From NCBI RefSeq assembly GCF_003412465.1, contig NZ_QTJV01000015.1, positions 92,175 through 156,174 of the forward strand: DNA of 64,000 nucleotides, given 5' to 3'. Source of the DNA: Chitinophaga silvisoli. GTDB lineage: Bacteria; Bacteroidota; Bacteroidia; Chitinophagales; Chitinophagaceae. The notes below the pieces were generated by a model. The model was not told the origin of the DNA, made no database searches, and was given only the letters and a program-made list of their open reading frames with translations. How positions within the stretch are numbered: the first letter of the stretch is position 1; each line of letters starts with the position of its first letter. Both the position numbers and the translations under genes were made by a program. Shown in pieces: positions 17,763-27,254 of this stretch.

Positions 17763-18623
17763 TGATGAAGGGATGCAGCTGGCAGTATTGTCGGCTGCAT
17801 TCTGATTTCCAGGGGGAAAGTATTTTTTAATCATTTTAGACAGATGACTCGCATCCGTAAAGCCAAGGTCCCAGGCTATTTCCTTCATGGACTGACCGGA
17901 ATGCTGTATACGACTATAAGCTACGTTCACACGGGATTTGAGAATAAACTCTTTCAGACTTTCTCCCGTTTTCTTTTTGAAATATTCACTTACATAATTG
18001 GCGGAGAGATTGAATTCACCTGCCAGCGCATCTACCCGCAGTTTATCATTGTCAAACAGGTTGTATTGTATATACTGCAGCATGTCTCCGGCTACTTTAT
18101 CACCCACCGGGTTATTCTCCCTGTATGTACTTTCAAAATTCCGCATTAATATGTTTAGTAAGGCAAACATATTCGCCCTGATAATCGAACAGTATGGATC
18201 CTGTTTTGAAAGATACTCATGTTCTATCCCTTTAATCAGGTTAATCAACAGCGCTTTGTCACTCGCACTGTGAATAATATCTCCCGGCAGGCGGTTGTAA
18301 GTGCTGATTATGTAATGCAGGTTATTGAACCAGTCAGAATAGTCCATTAGCTGCTTGCTGTCTTTCTGAAAAAAGAGGGCATTGAACTGGATGAATACAA
18401 ACCGTGTGGGGGTATGGATCTGAAAAGAATGGCAGTCAAACGGAGGTAATAAAAAGATATTTCCCTCGGCATAGGCAATATTATGATCATTGATACACTG
18501 CCTGCCTGTACCTTTTTCTATATATACCAGTTCAAAAAAGTTATGTTTATGCGGCCGGCGGCTCCATGCCTCGAGTGCTTCGACACTTACTGTAAATGGA
18601 TGTATGGTATTTTCTATTAACAT
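17757..18623 (-). CDS. AraC family transcriptional regulator
   Basis: 288 residues from the ATG at 18623 ('MLIENTIHPF'). An in-frame upstream ATG at 18686 would push the frame into the divergent promoter region, so the inner start is preferred. The N-terminal cupin domain includes 'HKHNFFELVYIEKGTGRQC' and 'LLPPFDCHSF'; the C-terminal double HTH includes 'LAGEFNLSANYVSEYFKKKT' and 'AWDLGFTDASHLSKMIKKYF'. Divergent from the quinone oxidoreductase at 18722 with 98 bp between starts, which is therefore the likely target. Confidence 0.9.
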   Translation of the reverse strand: MLIENTIHPFTVSVEALEAWSRRPHKHNFFELVYIEKGTGRQCINDHNIAYAEGNIFLLPPFDCHSFQIHTPTRFVFIQFNALFFQKDSKQLMDYSDWFNNLHYIISTYNRLPGDIIHSASDKALLINLIKGIEHEYLSKQDPYCSIIRANMFALLNILMRNFESTYRENNPVGDKVAGDMLQYIQYNLFDNDKLRVDALAGEFNLSANYVSEYFKKKTGESLKEFILKSRVNVAYSRIQHSGQSMKEIAWDLGFTDASHLSKMIKKYFPPGNQNAADNTASCIPSSL

Positions 18624-18721
18624 AACCTCAAAACATACTTTTAATACCTTGAATTTTACAATGCCTGGCCCCTCACTTCGCGGCATCTTTGCATTGTAAA
18701 TTAATCCAAAACACAGAAAAA

Positions 18722-19663
18722 ATGAAAGCGATCATAATCAACGGTTTTAATGAGAGTGAAAAATTGACCTATGTTGAACTGCCTGTGCCGGTTATCAAAG
18801 CAGACGAAGTGCTGGTGCAGGTAAAAGCACTGAGTGTAAATCCTGTTGATGTTCAGACACATAGAGGTACTGGTATTGCGGGTCGACTGAAGGACCAGCT
18901 GCCTGTGATCCTGGGTTGGGATATCAGTGGGGTGATTACCGCTGTTGGAGATGATGTCAAAGAATTCAAGGTAGGAGATGAAGTATTTGGAATGGTGAAC
19001 TTCCCGGGCCATGGCAAGGCTTATGCTGAATATGTAGCGGCACCGGCTGCCCACCTGGCCCTGAAACCCGCCAATGTGAGCCATGAAGCTGCCGCTGCTA
19101 CTACGTTGGCCGCCCTCACTGCTTACCAGGCATTATTGCATCAAGGCAAACTGGGCAAAGGCCAGAAATTACTGATTACGGCTGCTGCTGGTGGGGTTGG
19201 TCATTTTGCTGTGCAGATTGCTAAACAATTGGGTGCATATGTAATCGGCACCTCTTCTGCTGCCAATAAAGATTATATTCTTAGCATCGGTGCTGACGAG
19301 CATATCGATTACAAATCTCAGCAGGAAGACGAGATAATCAAAGATGCCGACCTCGTGATGGACAATGTACGTAGCCAGGATTTTGCTGCTACTATCCGCA
19401 CGGTAAAGAAAGGAGGGACCTATATTAAAATTCCGAATGGTATACCGGAGCCGATGCAACAACTGGCCAAAGAAAATGATGTAAACGCCTTCTTCTATCT
19501 CGTACAGTCCAATGGTGCAGATATGAAAGTACTGGCAGACTGGCTGGGCAAAGGTATCCTGAAACCTAACCTGAACCTGTACGATTTCTCCCAGATGGAA
19601 CTGGCTCATCAGCAACAGCTGGAAGGCAGAACCCGCGGAAAAATTGTGGTATCAATTAAATAG
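18722..19663 (+). CDS. NADP-dependent quinone oxidoreductase (MDR superfamily)
   Basis: 313 residues from the ATG at 18722 ('MKAIIINGF'), the usual MDR start. A GroES-like N-terminal half contains 'LSVNPVDVQTHRG' and 'LGWDISGVITAVG'; the Rossmann half contains 'LLITAAAGGVGHFAVQIAKQ' and 'GKIVVSIK' at the end. No zinc-binding cysteines are seen, as in zeta-crystallin-type quinone reductases. It probably reduces quinones or alpha,beta-unsaturated carbonyls with NADPH. Divergent from an AraC regulator, which suggests inducible detoxification. Confidence 0.92.
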   Translation: MKAIIINGFNESEKLTYVELPVPVIKADEVLVQVKALSVNPVDVQTHRGTGIAGRLKDQLPVILGWDISGVITAVGDDVKEFKVGDEVFGMVNFPGHGKAYAEYVAAPAAHLALKPANVSHEAAAATTLAALTAYQALLHQGKLGKGQKLLITAAAGGVGHFAVQIAKQLGAYVIGTSSAANKDYILSIGADEHIDYKSQQEDEIIKDADLVMDNVRSQDFAATIRTVKKGGTYIKIPNGIPEPMQQLAKENDVNAFFYLVQSNGADMKVLADWLGKGILKPNLNLYDFSQMELAHQQQLEGRTRGKIVVSIK

Positions 19664-19725
19664 CCAACTGTTCACCGTCATAGAATGGCTAAGCCGCATT
19701 TCGTATTTTGTAAAAAAGGATCATT

Positions 19726-20712
19726 ATGACGGAACCATTCAAAGCGTTACAGGTGATAGAAGCCGACGGGAAATTTGTTATATCTGTTGTTGATAAACTT
19801 ATAGACAACCTGCCTCCGGGCGATGTCACCATCAAAGTACATTATTCCTCGCTCAACTATAAAGATGCCTTATCTGCTACAGGCAACAAAGGCGTGACCA
19901 GGCAATATCCGCACACTCCCGGTATAGATGCTGCCGGCGAGGTCATATCCTCTACTGATGAGAACTGGAAACCCGGTGACCAGGTAATTGTAACCGGGTT
20001 CGACCTCGGTATGAATACAAGCGGAGGTTTCCAGGAGTACATCCGTGTACCTGCCAAATGGATAGTGCGCCTGCCACAGGGACTCTCACTCCTGGAAAGC
20101 ATGATCTATGGTACAGCAGGCTTCACAGCAGCATTGTCCGTACAGGCATTACTAAAAACAGGTGTACAGCCTGCCGATGGTAAGATTGTGGTGACAGGGG
20201 CCAGTGGTGGGGTAGGGTCTATTGCCGTAGCCATCCTGAGCAAACTGGGTTACAAGGTAACAGCTGTGAGTAACAAGCAGGCCGAATTCCTGCAATCACT
20301 GGGTGCAGTAGAAGTATTGCCCCGCGCGCAAATGGATGATGCCAGCGGGAAGGTTTTGCTGAAACCGGAATTTGCAGGTGGTATCGATACCGTAGGTGGC
20401 AATGTATTGGCTACCGTAGTAAAGAGCCTTCAGTATGGCGCTGCAGTAACAGCCTGTGGTATGGTGAATGGCGGACCACTGCCATTGACAGTATTCCCGT
20501 TCATTCTGAAAGGTGTACAGTTGCTGGGTATAGACTCTGTAGCGTATCCAATTTCTAAAAGAAAAGCAGTATGGGAAGCTATGGCGACTACCTGGAAACC
20601 TGCACAGTTAACCCAACTGGCGAATGAAATTCCTTTGGAGAAATTAGAAGAAAGCATCCACCAGATCTTGGCAGGAAAGGTACAGGGGAGAACTGTTGTA
20701 CGTCTTGCATAA
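19726..20712 (+). CDS. YhdH/YhfP (AcuI-like) family quinone oxidoreductase
   Basis: 328 residues. 'SSLNYKDALSATGNKGVTRQ' and 'PHTPGIDAAGEV' in the N-terminal domain, together with 'VTGFDLGMNTSGGFQEYIRV', are specific to the YhdH/AcuI branch; 'VTGASGGVGSIAVAILSKLG' is the NADPH-binding loop. AcuI enzymes reduce acryloyl-CoA to propionyl-CoA and detoxify related compounds. The gene lies 62 bp past another MDR gene and could be cotranscribed with it; a strong terminator follows. Confidence 0.93.
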   Translation: MTEPFKALQVIEADGKFVISVVDKLIDNLPPGDVTIKVHYSSLNYKDALSATGNKGVTRQYPHTPGIDAAGEVISSTDENWKPGDQVIVTGFDLGMNTSGGFQEYIRVPAKWIVRLPQGLSLLESMIYGTAGFTAALSVQALLKTGVQPADGKIVVTGASGGVGSIAVAILSKLGYKVTAVSNKQAEFLQSLGAVEVLPRAQMDDASGKVLLKPEFAGGIDTVGGNVLATVVKSLQYGAAVTACGMVNGGPLPLTVFPFILKGVQLLGIDSVAYPISKRKAVWEAMATTWKPAQLTQLANEIPLEKLEESIHQILAGKVQGRTVVRLA

Positions 20713-20720
20713 AAGAATGA

Positions 20721-20758
20721 AGAGCTTCTGCCTTTAACAGCAGAAGCTCTTTTTTTTA
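20721..20758. terminator. bidirectional terminator
   Basis: A 10-bp stem (agagcttctg at 20721-20730 with cagaagctct at 20741-20750) followed by eight or nine T. It lies between the convergent YhdH-like gene and the GH9 gene, whose stop is at 20756, and serves the rightward gene best. Confidence 0.88.
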
Positions 20759-23731
20759 CTGAATCATCAGTTTAGTGCTCATCACTTTCTTTGTTTTAGT
20801 GCTTACTTCCACGCTGTAAATACCTGTAGGTATTGATGAGGGAAGGGTTATTGTTTCATTTGCCTTCGCTGATTTTCTCAACAGGACTCTGCCAGACATA
20901 TCTGTGATAGTCACAATTACATCCGTAATTGCTTTATCTGCTACACGGATGGCAAAGCTATGCCGGGTGACAGGGTTAGGATAGATAGTTGAAGTGGTAG
21001 CTGCAACCATCGTCTGTCTGGCATTGGTCTCAGTACCTGCCGCCTCAAAATGTGACCAGCCATAAGAGCCTGTATAATGCACATAGTAATTACCATTCAC
21101 CCTTGCCGGCATGCTGTTAAACCATGTATTGGTATAATCCACACCATTGATCTCCAGTTTAGCCAGGTTCCATGAATTGATATAAGAAATATTGCCTGAT
21201 ATCACATAACAGAACTCACCCGCACCATCTTTCGCAAATGGCAATGTTACGACAGAAGGATTATCACAGCTGCCTGTATTAACACGTTGTTTAAAGTTGG
21301 CCGTGATGGACAGGTTAGCATTTACTGTAACAGTAACAGGATTGAGCGTGTCAGAGATACTGCCGCTCCAGTTGTTGAACACATAACCACTACCTGCTGT
21401 TCCGGTCAGTGTCACTACAGTACCTTCCGTATAAGTGCCGCCTGCAGGGCTGAGGGTCACGCTACCTGTTCCTGATACTGCTGTAGTAATTGAATACTGC
21501 TTAGGTGCTACCACATTCCTCACATACACATAGCTGGTATCCTGGAACCCGCCATCAGCGGTAGTGGCGAAGATGGCTACGCTGCCAGATGTGAGGCCCG
21601 TCACCAGGCCGGTACTGCTTACAGTTGCAATCGCAGTGTTGGCAGATGACCAGGTCAGGGACTTGTTGGTCGCATTGGATGGCAGTACAGTGGCTGTAAG
21701 TTGTGCAGTGGTATTGATATTCAGTGTATCGGTAGCCGGTGTAACGGTGATGCCTGTCACAGGCACTACTACAGCTGGTGTAGGTGTGCTGCCATATACG
21801 AGTTTGTCATCTACATATAGCGGAATATTGCTGACTTCTTTCAGGGTAGCATCTACACCTTGTGAAGACCAGTCGTTTGCTGCACTCCATGCACTGGCAG
21901 GGGCTTCGTAAGGAAGACGGATACGGATCTGGGATTCTTTTTTAGACTCACCCTGACCACCCGGCCAGATCTTAAGCGCAGGGTTGTAAGTAACCTCTGT
22001 ATAATAGAGATGCTGAGCCGTATCCCAGGCTTGTAATTGTGTAAAAGTTACATCTGCATTGTTGGAAGAAACGACGTAGTCAGTAGGCTTATAACCGGCG
22101 CTAAGCCCTTCTGAAATGTTAATAAATAAGCGGAATACGTGTTTGGATGCAATACGCGCAGGCCATGCGGTATGATTGTTTACCCACACGGACCATTCGG
22201 TATAGGTCGTACCGCTGCCATTGATTTTAGCTTCGATGGTGAATTCGCCTGTAGGTGTTTCCGCCACCGGGAAGTTGGCCAGCGGCGTACCACCATACTC
22301 CTGTACCAGCTTTGCTGCCAGACCGGAGAATGCTGCATTGTAGTCGGTAGCTACTTCGTTATTCACATAGTTACCACGGTCATCGGTGTAAGAATCATCG
22401 TTGTTAGGACCACCTACCAGTGCACCATACAGGGTATGTCTTGATTCGGCCGGAGGACCAGTCAGGTTATTAGTCCAGCAACCATGTGCCGTACGATGGT
22501 GTGGTTTTACGGGAGGATTATTACCAAAGCCACATACATAGCTACGGTTGTTGGGATTGCTGCCCAGTGCATAGTTCATTTGTGACTGTGCGAAAGAGTA
22601 GTACTTACTGCCTTTGGCGGTAGTAGTCGCCGCATCTTTGTAGTAAGCAGCCAGGAAACCGGTGTTGATAGCATATCTCAGCGCACCCCATACATCCAGG
22701 AAGGCAAGGCCGCCGGCAGTGTATGTAATGCGTGATCCATTGTAGCCATCTGTCCAATAGTCAAGGTGCCTTTCAATATCTTCTTTGTATTGGGCTTTGC
22801 CTGTAAGCTTGGCCAGCAGGGCATAACAGCCGGTAGATTTATCATCCCATGCAAGTCCCCATTTGTAAGATTTGATCGCTGTTTGTGATTCCGTAGAAAG
22901 GTTGGCGTAGTAAGTCTCAGCTTTAGTGAGCCATGCAGCATCGCCTGTAGCGCGGTAGAGCCAGATTGCGCCCCATACCAGTTCATCGTTGTAACCACTG
23001 TAGGAATTGTAATAACCTGCAGCATCAGTGATGGAAGCAGAATATACCCCACGGTAGGTATCAGCAAAATTATACAACTGGACGGCGTGTGTGAGCAACG
23101 TTGCGCTGTAAGTGGGATCATCAGTTTTGAATACCATGCTTGCAGCCGCCATGGCAGCAGCAGTTTCCGCAGCCAGGTCAGAGCCCGGATGTGTAGCATC
23201 GATCTTGTAAGCAGGGCGGGTCATCGCCATTACTTCTGAAGATCCCCACCAGGCGTGGTCTGTACCGCCATTGCCTACCTGGCCATACAGTTCATTAGGT
23301 GCCGTATGACAGCGAATGAAATAGTCATTTACAAAGCGAAGATTGCTCTTCAGGTACTTCATCTGTCCTGAATTATTATAGCCATCTGCAAAGTCAACCG
23401 CACCCCAGGCGAGCATGGTTGCTGAGAAAGCCATGGGGAAGTTAAACTTCACATGGTCGCCGGCATCATACCAGCCACCTGTCAGGTTCAGCCCTGCATC
23501 ACTCCCATCGGAGAGTGCGGAGTTGCCACGCCAGGTGACACGATTATCCGCTGGCAGGGTACCAGAACGTTGGGCCTCATAAAAGAACATCGACTTTTGC
23601 AATACTTCTGCATAGTTGTGTTGCTGTGCATACGTGGGTTTGAGGGATACCATCGTCAGGATGGTGGCGAACAGGGGTAGGCGCAGCAGCTTGCCTCCCT
23701 TCGCAGTTACGAGGGAAAATCTGGTTTTCAT
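20756..23731 (-). CDS. secreted multidomain GH9 endoglucanase with T9SS sorting domain
   Basis: 991 residues from the ATG at 23731; an in-frame TTG seven codons upstream is less likely. A signal peptide (about 1-36) ends 'PTYAQQ'. The GH9 domain (about 38-480) shows 'GGWYDAGDHVKFNFP' (Asp89/Asp92), the His motif 'HHRTAHGCW' and the acid 'NEVATDYNAAFSG'. Then come a CBM3-like sandwich (about 490-640), a BIG2 Ig-like domain (about 655-730), an InlB-type repeat (about 735-810), a Cys-containing beta domain of unknown family (about 815-905), and a C-terminal 'IYPNP...' type A T9SS sorting domain. The product should be an extracellular or cell-surface cellulase. No other cellulase or SusCD gene adjoins it. 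Confidence 0.93.
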   Translation of the reverse strand: MKTRFSLVTAKGGKLLRLPLFATILTMVSLKPTYAQQHNYAEVLQKSMFFYEAQRSGTLPADNRVTWRGNSALSDGSDAGLNLTGGWYDAGDHVKFNFPMAFSATMLAWGAVDFADGYNNSGQMKYLKSNLRFVNDYFIRCHTAPNELYGQVGNGGTDHAWWGSSEVMAMTRPAYKIDATHPGSDLAAETAAAMAAASMVFKTDDPTYSATLLTHAVQLYNFADTYRGVYSASITDAAGYYNSYSGYNDELVWGAIWLYRATGDAAWLTKAETYYANLSTESQTAIKSYKWGLAWDDKSTGCYALLAKLTGKAQYKEDIERHLDYWTDGYNGSRITYTAGGLAFLDVWGALRYAINTGFLAAYYKDAATTTAKGSKYYSFAQSQMNYALGSNPNNRSYVCGFGNNPPVKPHHRTAHGCWTNNLTGPPAESRHTLYGALVGGPNNDDSYTDDRGNYVNNEVATDYNAAFSGLAAKLVQEYGGTPLANFPVAETPTGEFTIEAKINGSGTTYTEWSVWVNNHTAWPARIASKHVFRLFINISEGLSAGYKPTDYVVSSNNADVTFTQLQAWDTAQHLYYTEVTYNPALKIWPGGQGESKKESQIRIRLPYEAPASAWSAANDWSSQGVDATLKEVSNIPLYVDDKLVYGSTPTPAVVVPVTGITVTPATDTLNINTTAQLTATVLPSNATNKSLTWSSANTAIATVSSTGLVTGLTSGSVAIFATTADGGFQDTSYVYVRNVVAPKQYSITTAVSGTGSVTLSPAGGTYTEGTVVTLTGTAGSGYVFNNWSGSISDTLNPVTVTVNANLSITANFKQRVNTGSCDNPSVVTLPFAKDGAGEFCYVISGNISYINSWNLAKLEINGVDYTNTWFNSMPARVNGNYYVHYTGSYGWSHFEAAGTETNARQTMVAATTSTIYPNPVTRHSFAIRVADKAITDVIVTITDMSGRVLLRKSAKANETITLPSSIPTGIYSVEVSTKTKKVMSTKLMIQ

Positions 23732-23917
23732 CGGGTACTGTTTAAAAATCAATGAAAAGGGACCAATGGGTTTCTAAATTGGCCCTGGAGAAATTATAGG
23801 TTTTAATAGTGTGTCTTCAAATAAGGATATATGATATGGTAACGCAAGTTTAGGGAATAATTAAATATAAACAAAAAATTGCCGCGGTTGGTAGGGTATC
23901 AGTTTAAATATAAGTAA

Positions 23918-23958
23918 GCCGGCAACAGGCCGCGGGGGAGAAAAAACCTGCTGCCGGC
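23918..23958 (-). terminator. possible terminator of the HEAT-repeat gene
   Basis: Arms 'gccggcaacagg' (23918-23929) and 'cctgctgccggc' (23947-23958) pair with one bulged or mismatched position around a purine-rich loop. The stem lies 50 bases past the stop at 24008 on the minus strand but has no T tract, so the call is weak. The rest of 23732-24007 shows no gene and should hold the GH9 promoter. Confidence 0.4.
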
Positions 23959-24007
23959 ATGAAATTAATTATATACTACGCTAGAACCCGTACTGTGGTT
24001 CAGCATA

Positions 24008-25633
24008 TTATGATAAATATTTCCTGATCAGTGGATTGACTCTCGCAGGATAACCAAATACATACAATGCTGTCTGGTCATCTGGATTCACCGGCAGGAA
24101 ACGGTCGGTACAATTTAAGTCCGCCAGCACTTTTGTGATCAGCTCATCGACCAGCGGTACATCGTACCAGTCGCCTGAATTATTTCCCGGCGTTACTATA
24201 TACGCTTTGTCTTTACTGAGAACGGTGATCTTTTCCCCGTTTTCATCTGCCCACACATGCAGGTGACTCAGGGTGCCCAGTGACTTCGCTTTATATTCTT
24301 CGATCAGCTCAGCATACGGTACCGGAGACTGTCCGGATTCAGTATCATAGCGCAACAACATGCTATGTTCCTTAAAAAAGTTATACACAAATTTCCTTGG
24401 ATGGCTGGATCTTTTCCAGAGAGCTTCCAGTTGGGCTTCGCTATAGTGAGGTGGTACCAGCAATGCTTTGCGCAGGTCTGTTACTACTGTGTGGAGTTGC
24501 ATCCTCGCATGTTTGTAGGCCCGGTCTACAGCAAGCACCAGCTGTGTGTTTTCGGAGAGCTGACCGGGTGTATTTAACCATTCTGCTTTACCGCTTTCGA
24601 TCAGTATTTTGGCCAGTTTGTAAGACGCATCTTCAGAGTAGTCATTGCTCATCTCCATCTGGGTGATGATGGTTCTCAGCAGACTGTCAGTCATATTACC
24701 CTTATCCATTTCTTCAATGACCTCGAGGGCAGCTTCAAAGGTGGCTGGATCTTTCAGCAGTACGTTGAGTTCATTGAAGTATTTAGGCCCATCTATGCGG
24801 ATCAGTGCACTCATGGCCATTTTCGTATATGATCTGTGTTTCAGGTGTTCCCGGGCGATAGGCACAACACGTTCATCACCATATTTAAAGCAGCATTCCA
24901 GCACATGAGGGAGCGCTTTATCAGCTTTCAAAGCCAGTTCACCTACACGGTCTTTCACCAGCTGGTTGCCCTTTTCTCCAATTGCCAGCAGGCAATCGCC
25001 AAGGGCTGGCATTGTCAGTTTCGTTTCCAGGTAAGGCAGCATATATGCTCCCTTTTCACTGCGGCTCAGCCAGTAGATCAGCTGATCAGGCACCGTTGAG
25101 TTGCCTGAAGTCAGTCGCTGCTCAAATACATCCATATAACCATTGATGCCAGTGGAACCTGCCAGGGCTACAGCGTTTGCTTCTACATCGGGGTTTGCTA
25201 CAGCTGCCAGGATGGCCTGTGTCATTTGACGATCAGTGATGGTGTAAGTAACATCATCGCTGTCGTTTTTAGTGAGCGCACTCATTAATGCATTGCATTG
25301 AGTAGCATCCTGTCCGTTCAGGATGTTTACAATGGTAAACATCACCGATGGATCTTTTCGGCGAAATCCTTTTGCCAGTGTACTGATAGAAATGACTTCA
25401 GTTGCCGCTTGTCCTTTCGCTTCAAGTCTTAATTTTTCCAATCGCCCGGCATCAGTGATAACATTAATGCGTGAGTCGGGTTCTTTGGCCGGAGCAGCGG
25501 GTTTGGGAGGATCATTTTTGTAGGGATAATCATCAGTTGTTGAATCTTTTGTTGCTTTTACAATAAACCTGATTGCAATACCAGTAGCAACAAGAACTAA
25601 TTTTACCACCAGGTAATTCGAGGAATAGGGCAT
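24008..25633 (-). CDS. membrane-anchored HEAT-like repeat protein of unknown function
   Basis: 541 residues. One hydrophobic helix at the N-terminus (about 7-24, 'YLVVKLVLVATGIAIRFIV') is followed by a Pro/Lys/Asp-rich linker and then a long helical region with HEAT-like pairs, for example 'KALPHVLECCFKYGDERVVP' and 'MAMSALIRIDGPKYFNELNV'. The last 130 residues ('LSHLHVWADENGEKITVLSK') look like a small mixed domain. I do not recognise a named family. It is probably anchored in the inner membrane; topology and role are unknown. It stands between the GH9 gene and the sirtuin operon, transcribed leftward like both. Confidence 0.6.
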   Translation of the reverse strand: MPYSSNYLVVKLVLVATGIAIRFIVKATKDSTTDDYPYKNDPPKPAAPAKEPDSRINVITDAGRLEKLRLEAKGQAATEVISISTLAKGFRRKDPSVMFTIVNILNGQDATQCNALMSALTKNDSDDVTYTITDRQMTQAILAAVANPDVEANAVALAGSTGINGYMDVFEQRLTSGNSTVPDQLIYWLSRSEKGAYMLPYLETKLTMPALGDCLLAIGEKGNQLVKDRVGELALKADKALPHVLECCFKYGDERVVPIAREHLKHRSYTKMAMSALIRIDGPKYFNELNVLLKDPATFEAALEVIEEMDKGNMTDSLLRTIITQMEMSNDYSEDASYKLAKILIESGKAEWLNTPGQLSENTQLVLAVDRAYKHARMQLHTVVTDLRKALLVPPHYSEAQLEALWKRSSHPRKFVYNFFKEHSMLLRYDTESGQSPVPYAELIEEYKAKSLGTLSHLHVWADENGEKITVLSKDKAYIVTPGNNSGDWYDVPLVDELITKVLADLNCTDRFLPVNPDDQTALYVFGYPARVNPLIRKYLS

Positions 25634-25707
25634 AAAATGTGGTGTTTAAACAATACTGCAAAGGTCAAACACGAATCTTATATATCCTAATATGTTTTTG
25701 CCTTTTA

Positions 25708-26526
25708 TTATAGCATTGCCAGCAGCTCATCTATATTTCCCCTTAGTTGAAGGGAGCGATCCGCTATTTCGGCAGGAACTTCCGGATGGTCCCTGTTAAA
25801 ACGAAGCAGGAAGGCGGCAGGATTATGGTAAGTAATCTGCTCCATGGGCCAGCGCACCACACCCGGGGTATTGAAGCCGGTGCCCAGATCCATAATGAGT
25901 ATAGGAGTGTGTAAGTGCTCATGCACCCATGACTGGAAGCGCGCTCCCTGCTGTTCATAGGGCTTTTCAATAAACCACCTGCCTCCACGGACGTTCATGA
26001 ACATTTCGCCACCACATTTAGGGCAGCGGGGAATTGCACTGGCATCGCTAATCTCGTGCGTAACAGGATCAAGATGTGCTAATAGCTTATCGAGTATTGG
26101 CCTGGTATCATATGTATCATCAGAGCAGGGACGCAAACATTGCATCAGCTTATAATTTCCCTGTGGCGTAAAGATCCTGGCCGGATCAAAGCCATTTTTT
26201 TCGAACATGGTATCCACATTGGATGTAATGACGAAGTATTCTTTGTCACCTACCAGTGAAAACAATTGCTGGTATACAGCAGCCTCCCGGTTATCGTACG
26301 CTACGTTTTGCACATGCATGGCATGGTAACCCCAGATGATGGCAGGAGATAATCCCTGGTAGCCCATTAACTGGTAATTATTGCGGAAGCCTCTTTTGTA
26401 CATTATAGGGAAGAGTTGCCGGAATCTTTCGGTATTGGTATAATCAATACCCGCAGCAGCACTCATGCCGGCTCCTGCTCCTATTAAAACCACTTTGGCA
26501 TCACGAATCATTTGCACTATTTCCAT
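25708..26526 (-). CDS. class M sirtuin (SirTM-like protein ADP-ribosyltransferase)
   Basis: 272 residues of SIR2 fold. 'GAGAGMSAAAGIDY' (16-29) is the NAD-binding loop and 'ITSNVDTMFE' (100-109) corresponds to TQNxD. Where deacetylases have the catalytic His of HG, this protein reads 'TPQGNYK' (120-126) with Gln122, the hallmark of class M sirtuins, which mono-ADP-ribosylate proteins. Zinc is likely held by Cys130/Cys134 and 'CPKCGG'. Its start overlaps the macrodomain gene by 10 bp, the family's typical partner, whose enzyme reverses the modification. The known targets in Firmicutes are lipoylated GcvH-like proteins; none is encoded nearby, so the target here is open. Confidence 0.88.
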   Translation of the reverse strand: MEIVQMIRDAKVVLIGAGAGMSAAAGIDYTNTERFRQLFPIMYKRGFRNNYQLMGYQGLSPAIIWGYHAMHVQNVAYDNREAAVYQQLFSLVGDKEYFVITSNVDTMFEKNGFDPARIFTPQGNYKLMQCLRPCSDDTYDTRPILDKLLAHLDPVTHEISDASAIPRCPKCGGEMFMNVRGGRWFIEKPYEQQGARFQSWVHEHLHTPILIMDLGTGFNTPGVVRWPMEQITYHNPAAFLLRFNRDHPEVPAEIADRSLQLRGNIDELLAML

Positions 26527-27254
26527 ACAGCTAATTCTTTTTGATAAATCTGATAATCTGCATCACTGAATACATTGAATATTACTTTTTGCACCGTGCT
26601 ATGGGGATTTGCGGCCAGCCAATTGAACACGGTACGCAACGCTACCTTTACAGCTAGTTCCGGGGGATAGCCAAATACACCCGTGGAAATACAGCAAAAA
26701 GCAATACTCTCAATATCTCCATTCGCTGCTGCCACTTCCAGGCAATTTGTATAACAAGCGGTCAGCTGCTCTTCCTGCAAAAGGGTGGGTTGTTGCCGGC
26801 CAACTATCGGTCCTACAGTATGCAATACGTACCTGGCCGGTAAAAAATATCCCGGGGTAATTTTAGCTACCCCGGTCTTTTCCGCATGCCCCTGTTGCCG
26901 CATCAGTTTATAACATGCTTCCCGCAAACGCGGCCCTGCTGCGGAATGGATGGCATTGTCTATGCATTTGTGGAATGGCAAAAAACAGCCGAGTAGCTGT
27001 TCATTTGCTGCATTCACAATTGCATCTACCTGCAGGGTAGTGATATCTCCTTTCCACAATATTTCATCAACGGCTACGGACGGTCTTTGTTCCTGGAGAA
27101 ACAATTCATCTGTCAGCTGGAGTATAGACGTTGGTAGTGGAGGAGGAGCGCTCGTCAGGTGTGCTTTGAGCTGTTCTCGTTTGCTGAGGCCCAACGCCAC
27201 CTGTGGCGGAGGGCCAAAGAAATCCAATAACTTATCTAAAACCGAATTTGCCAT
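26517..27254 (-). CDS. zinc-dependent macrodomain protein-ADP-ribose hydrolase
   Basis: 245 residues from the ATG at 27254 ('MANSVLDKLL'); an upstream in-frame start at 27293 would lie deep inside the preceding gene. An N-terminal helical extension (1-60) precedes the macrodomain: 'VDAIVNAANEQLLGCFLPFH' (76-95), 'IDNAIHSAAGPRLREAC', and the ADP-ribose loop 'CCISTGVFGYP' (187-197). Cys90, His95 and Cys97 match the zinc site of the macrodomains linked to class M sirtuins. It should remove ADP-ribose placed by the adjoining sirtuin. It overlaps the SnoaL-like gene by 23 bp upstream and the sirtuin gene by 10 bp downstream. Confidence 0.9.
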   Translation of the reverse strand: MANSVLDKLLDFFGPPPQVALGLSKREQLKAHLTSAPPPLPTSILQLTDELFLQEQRPSVAVDEILWKGDITTLQVDAIVNAANEQLLGCFLPFHKCIDNAIHSAAGPRLREACYKLMRQQGHAEKTGVAKITPGYFLPARYVLHTVGPIVGRQQPTLLQEEQLTACYTNCLEVAAANGDIESIAFCCISTGVFGYPPELAVKVALRTVFNWLAANPHSTVQKVIFNVFSDADYQIYQKELAVWK

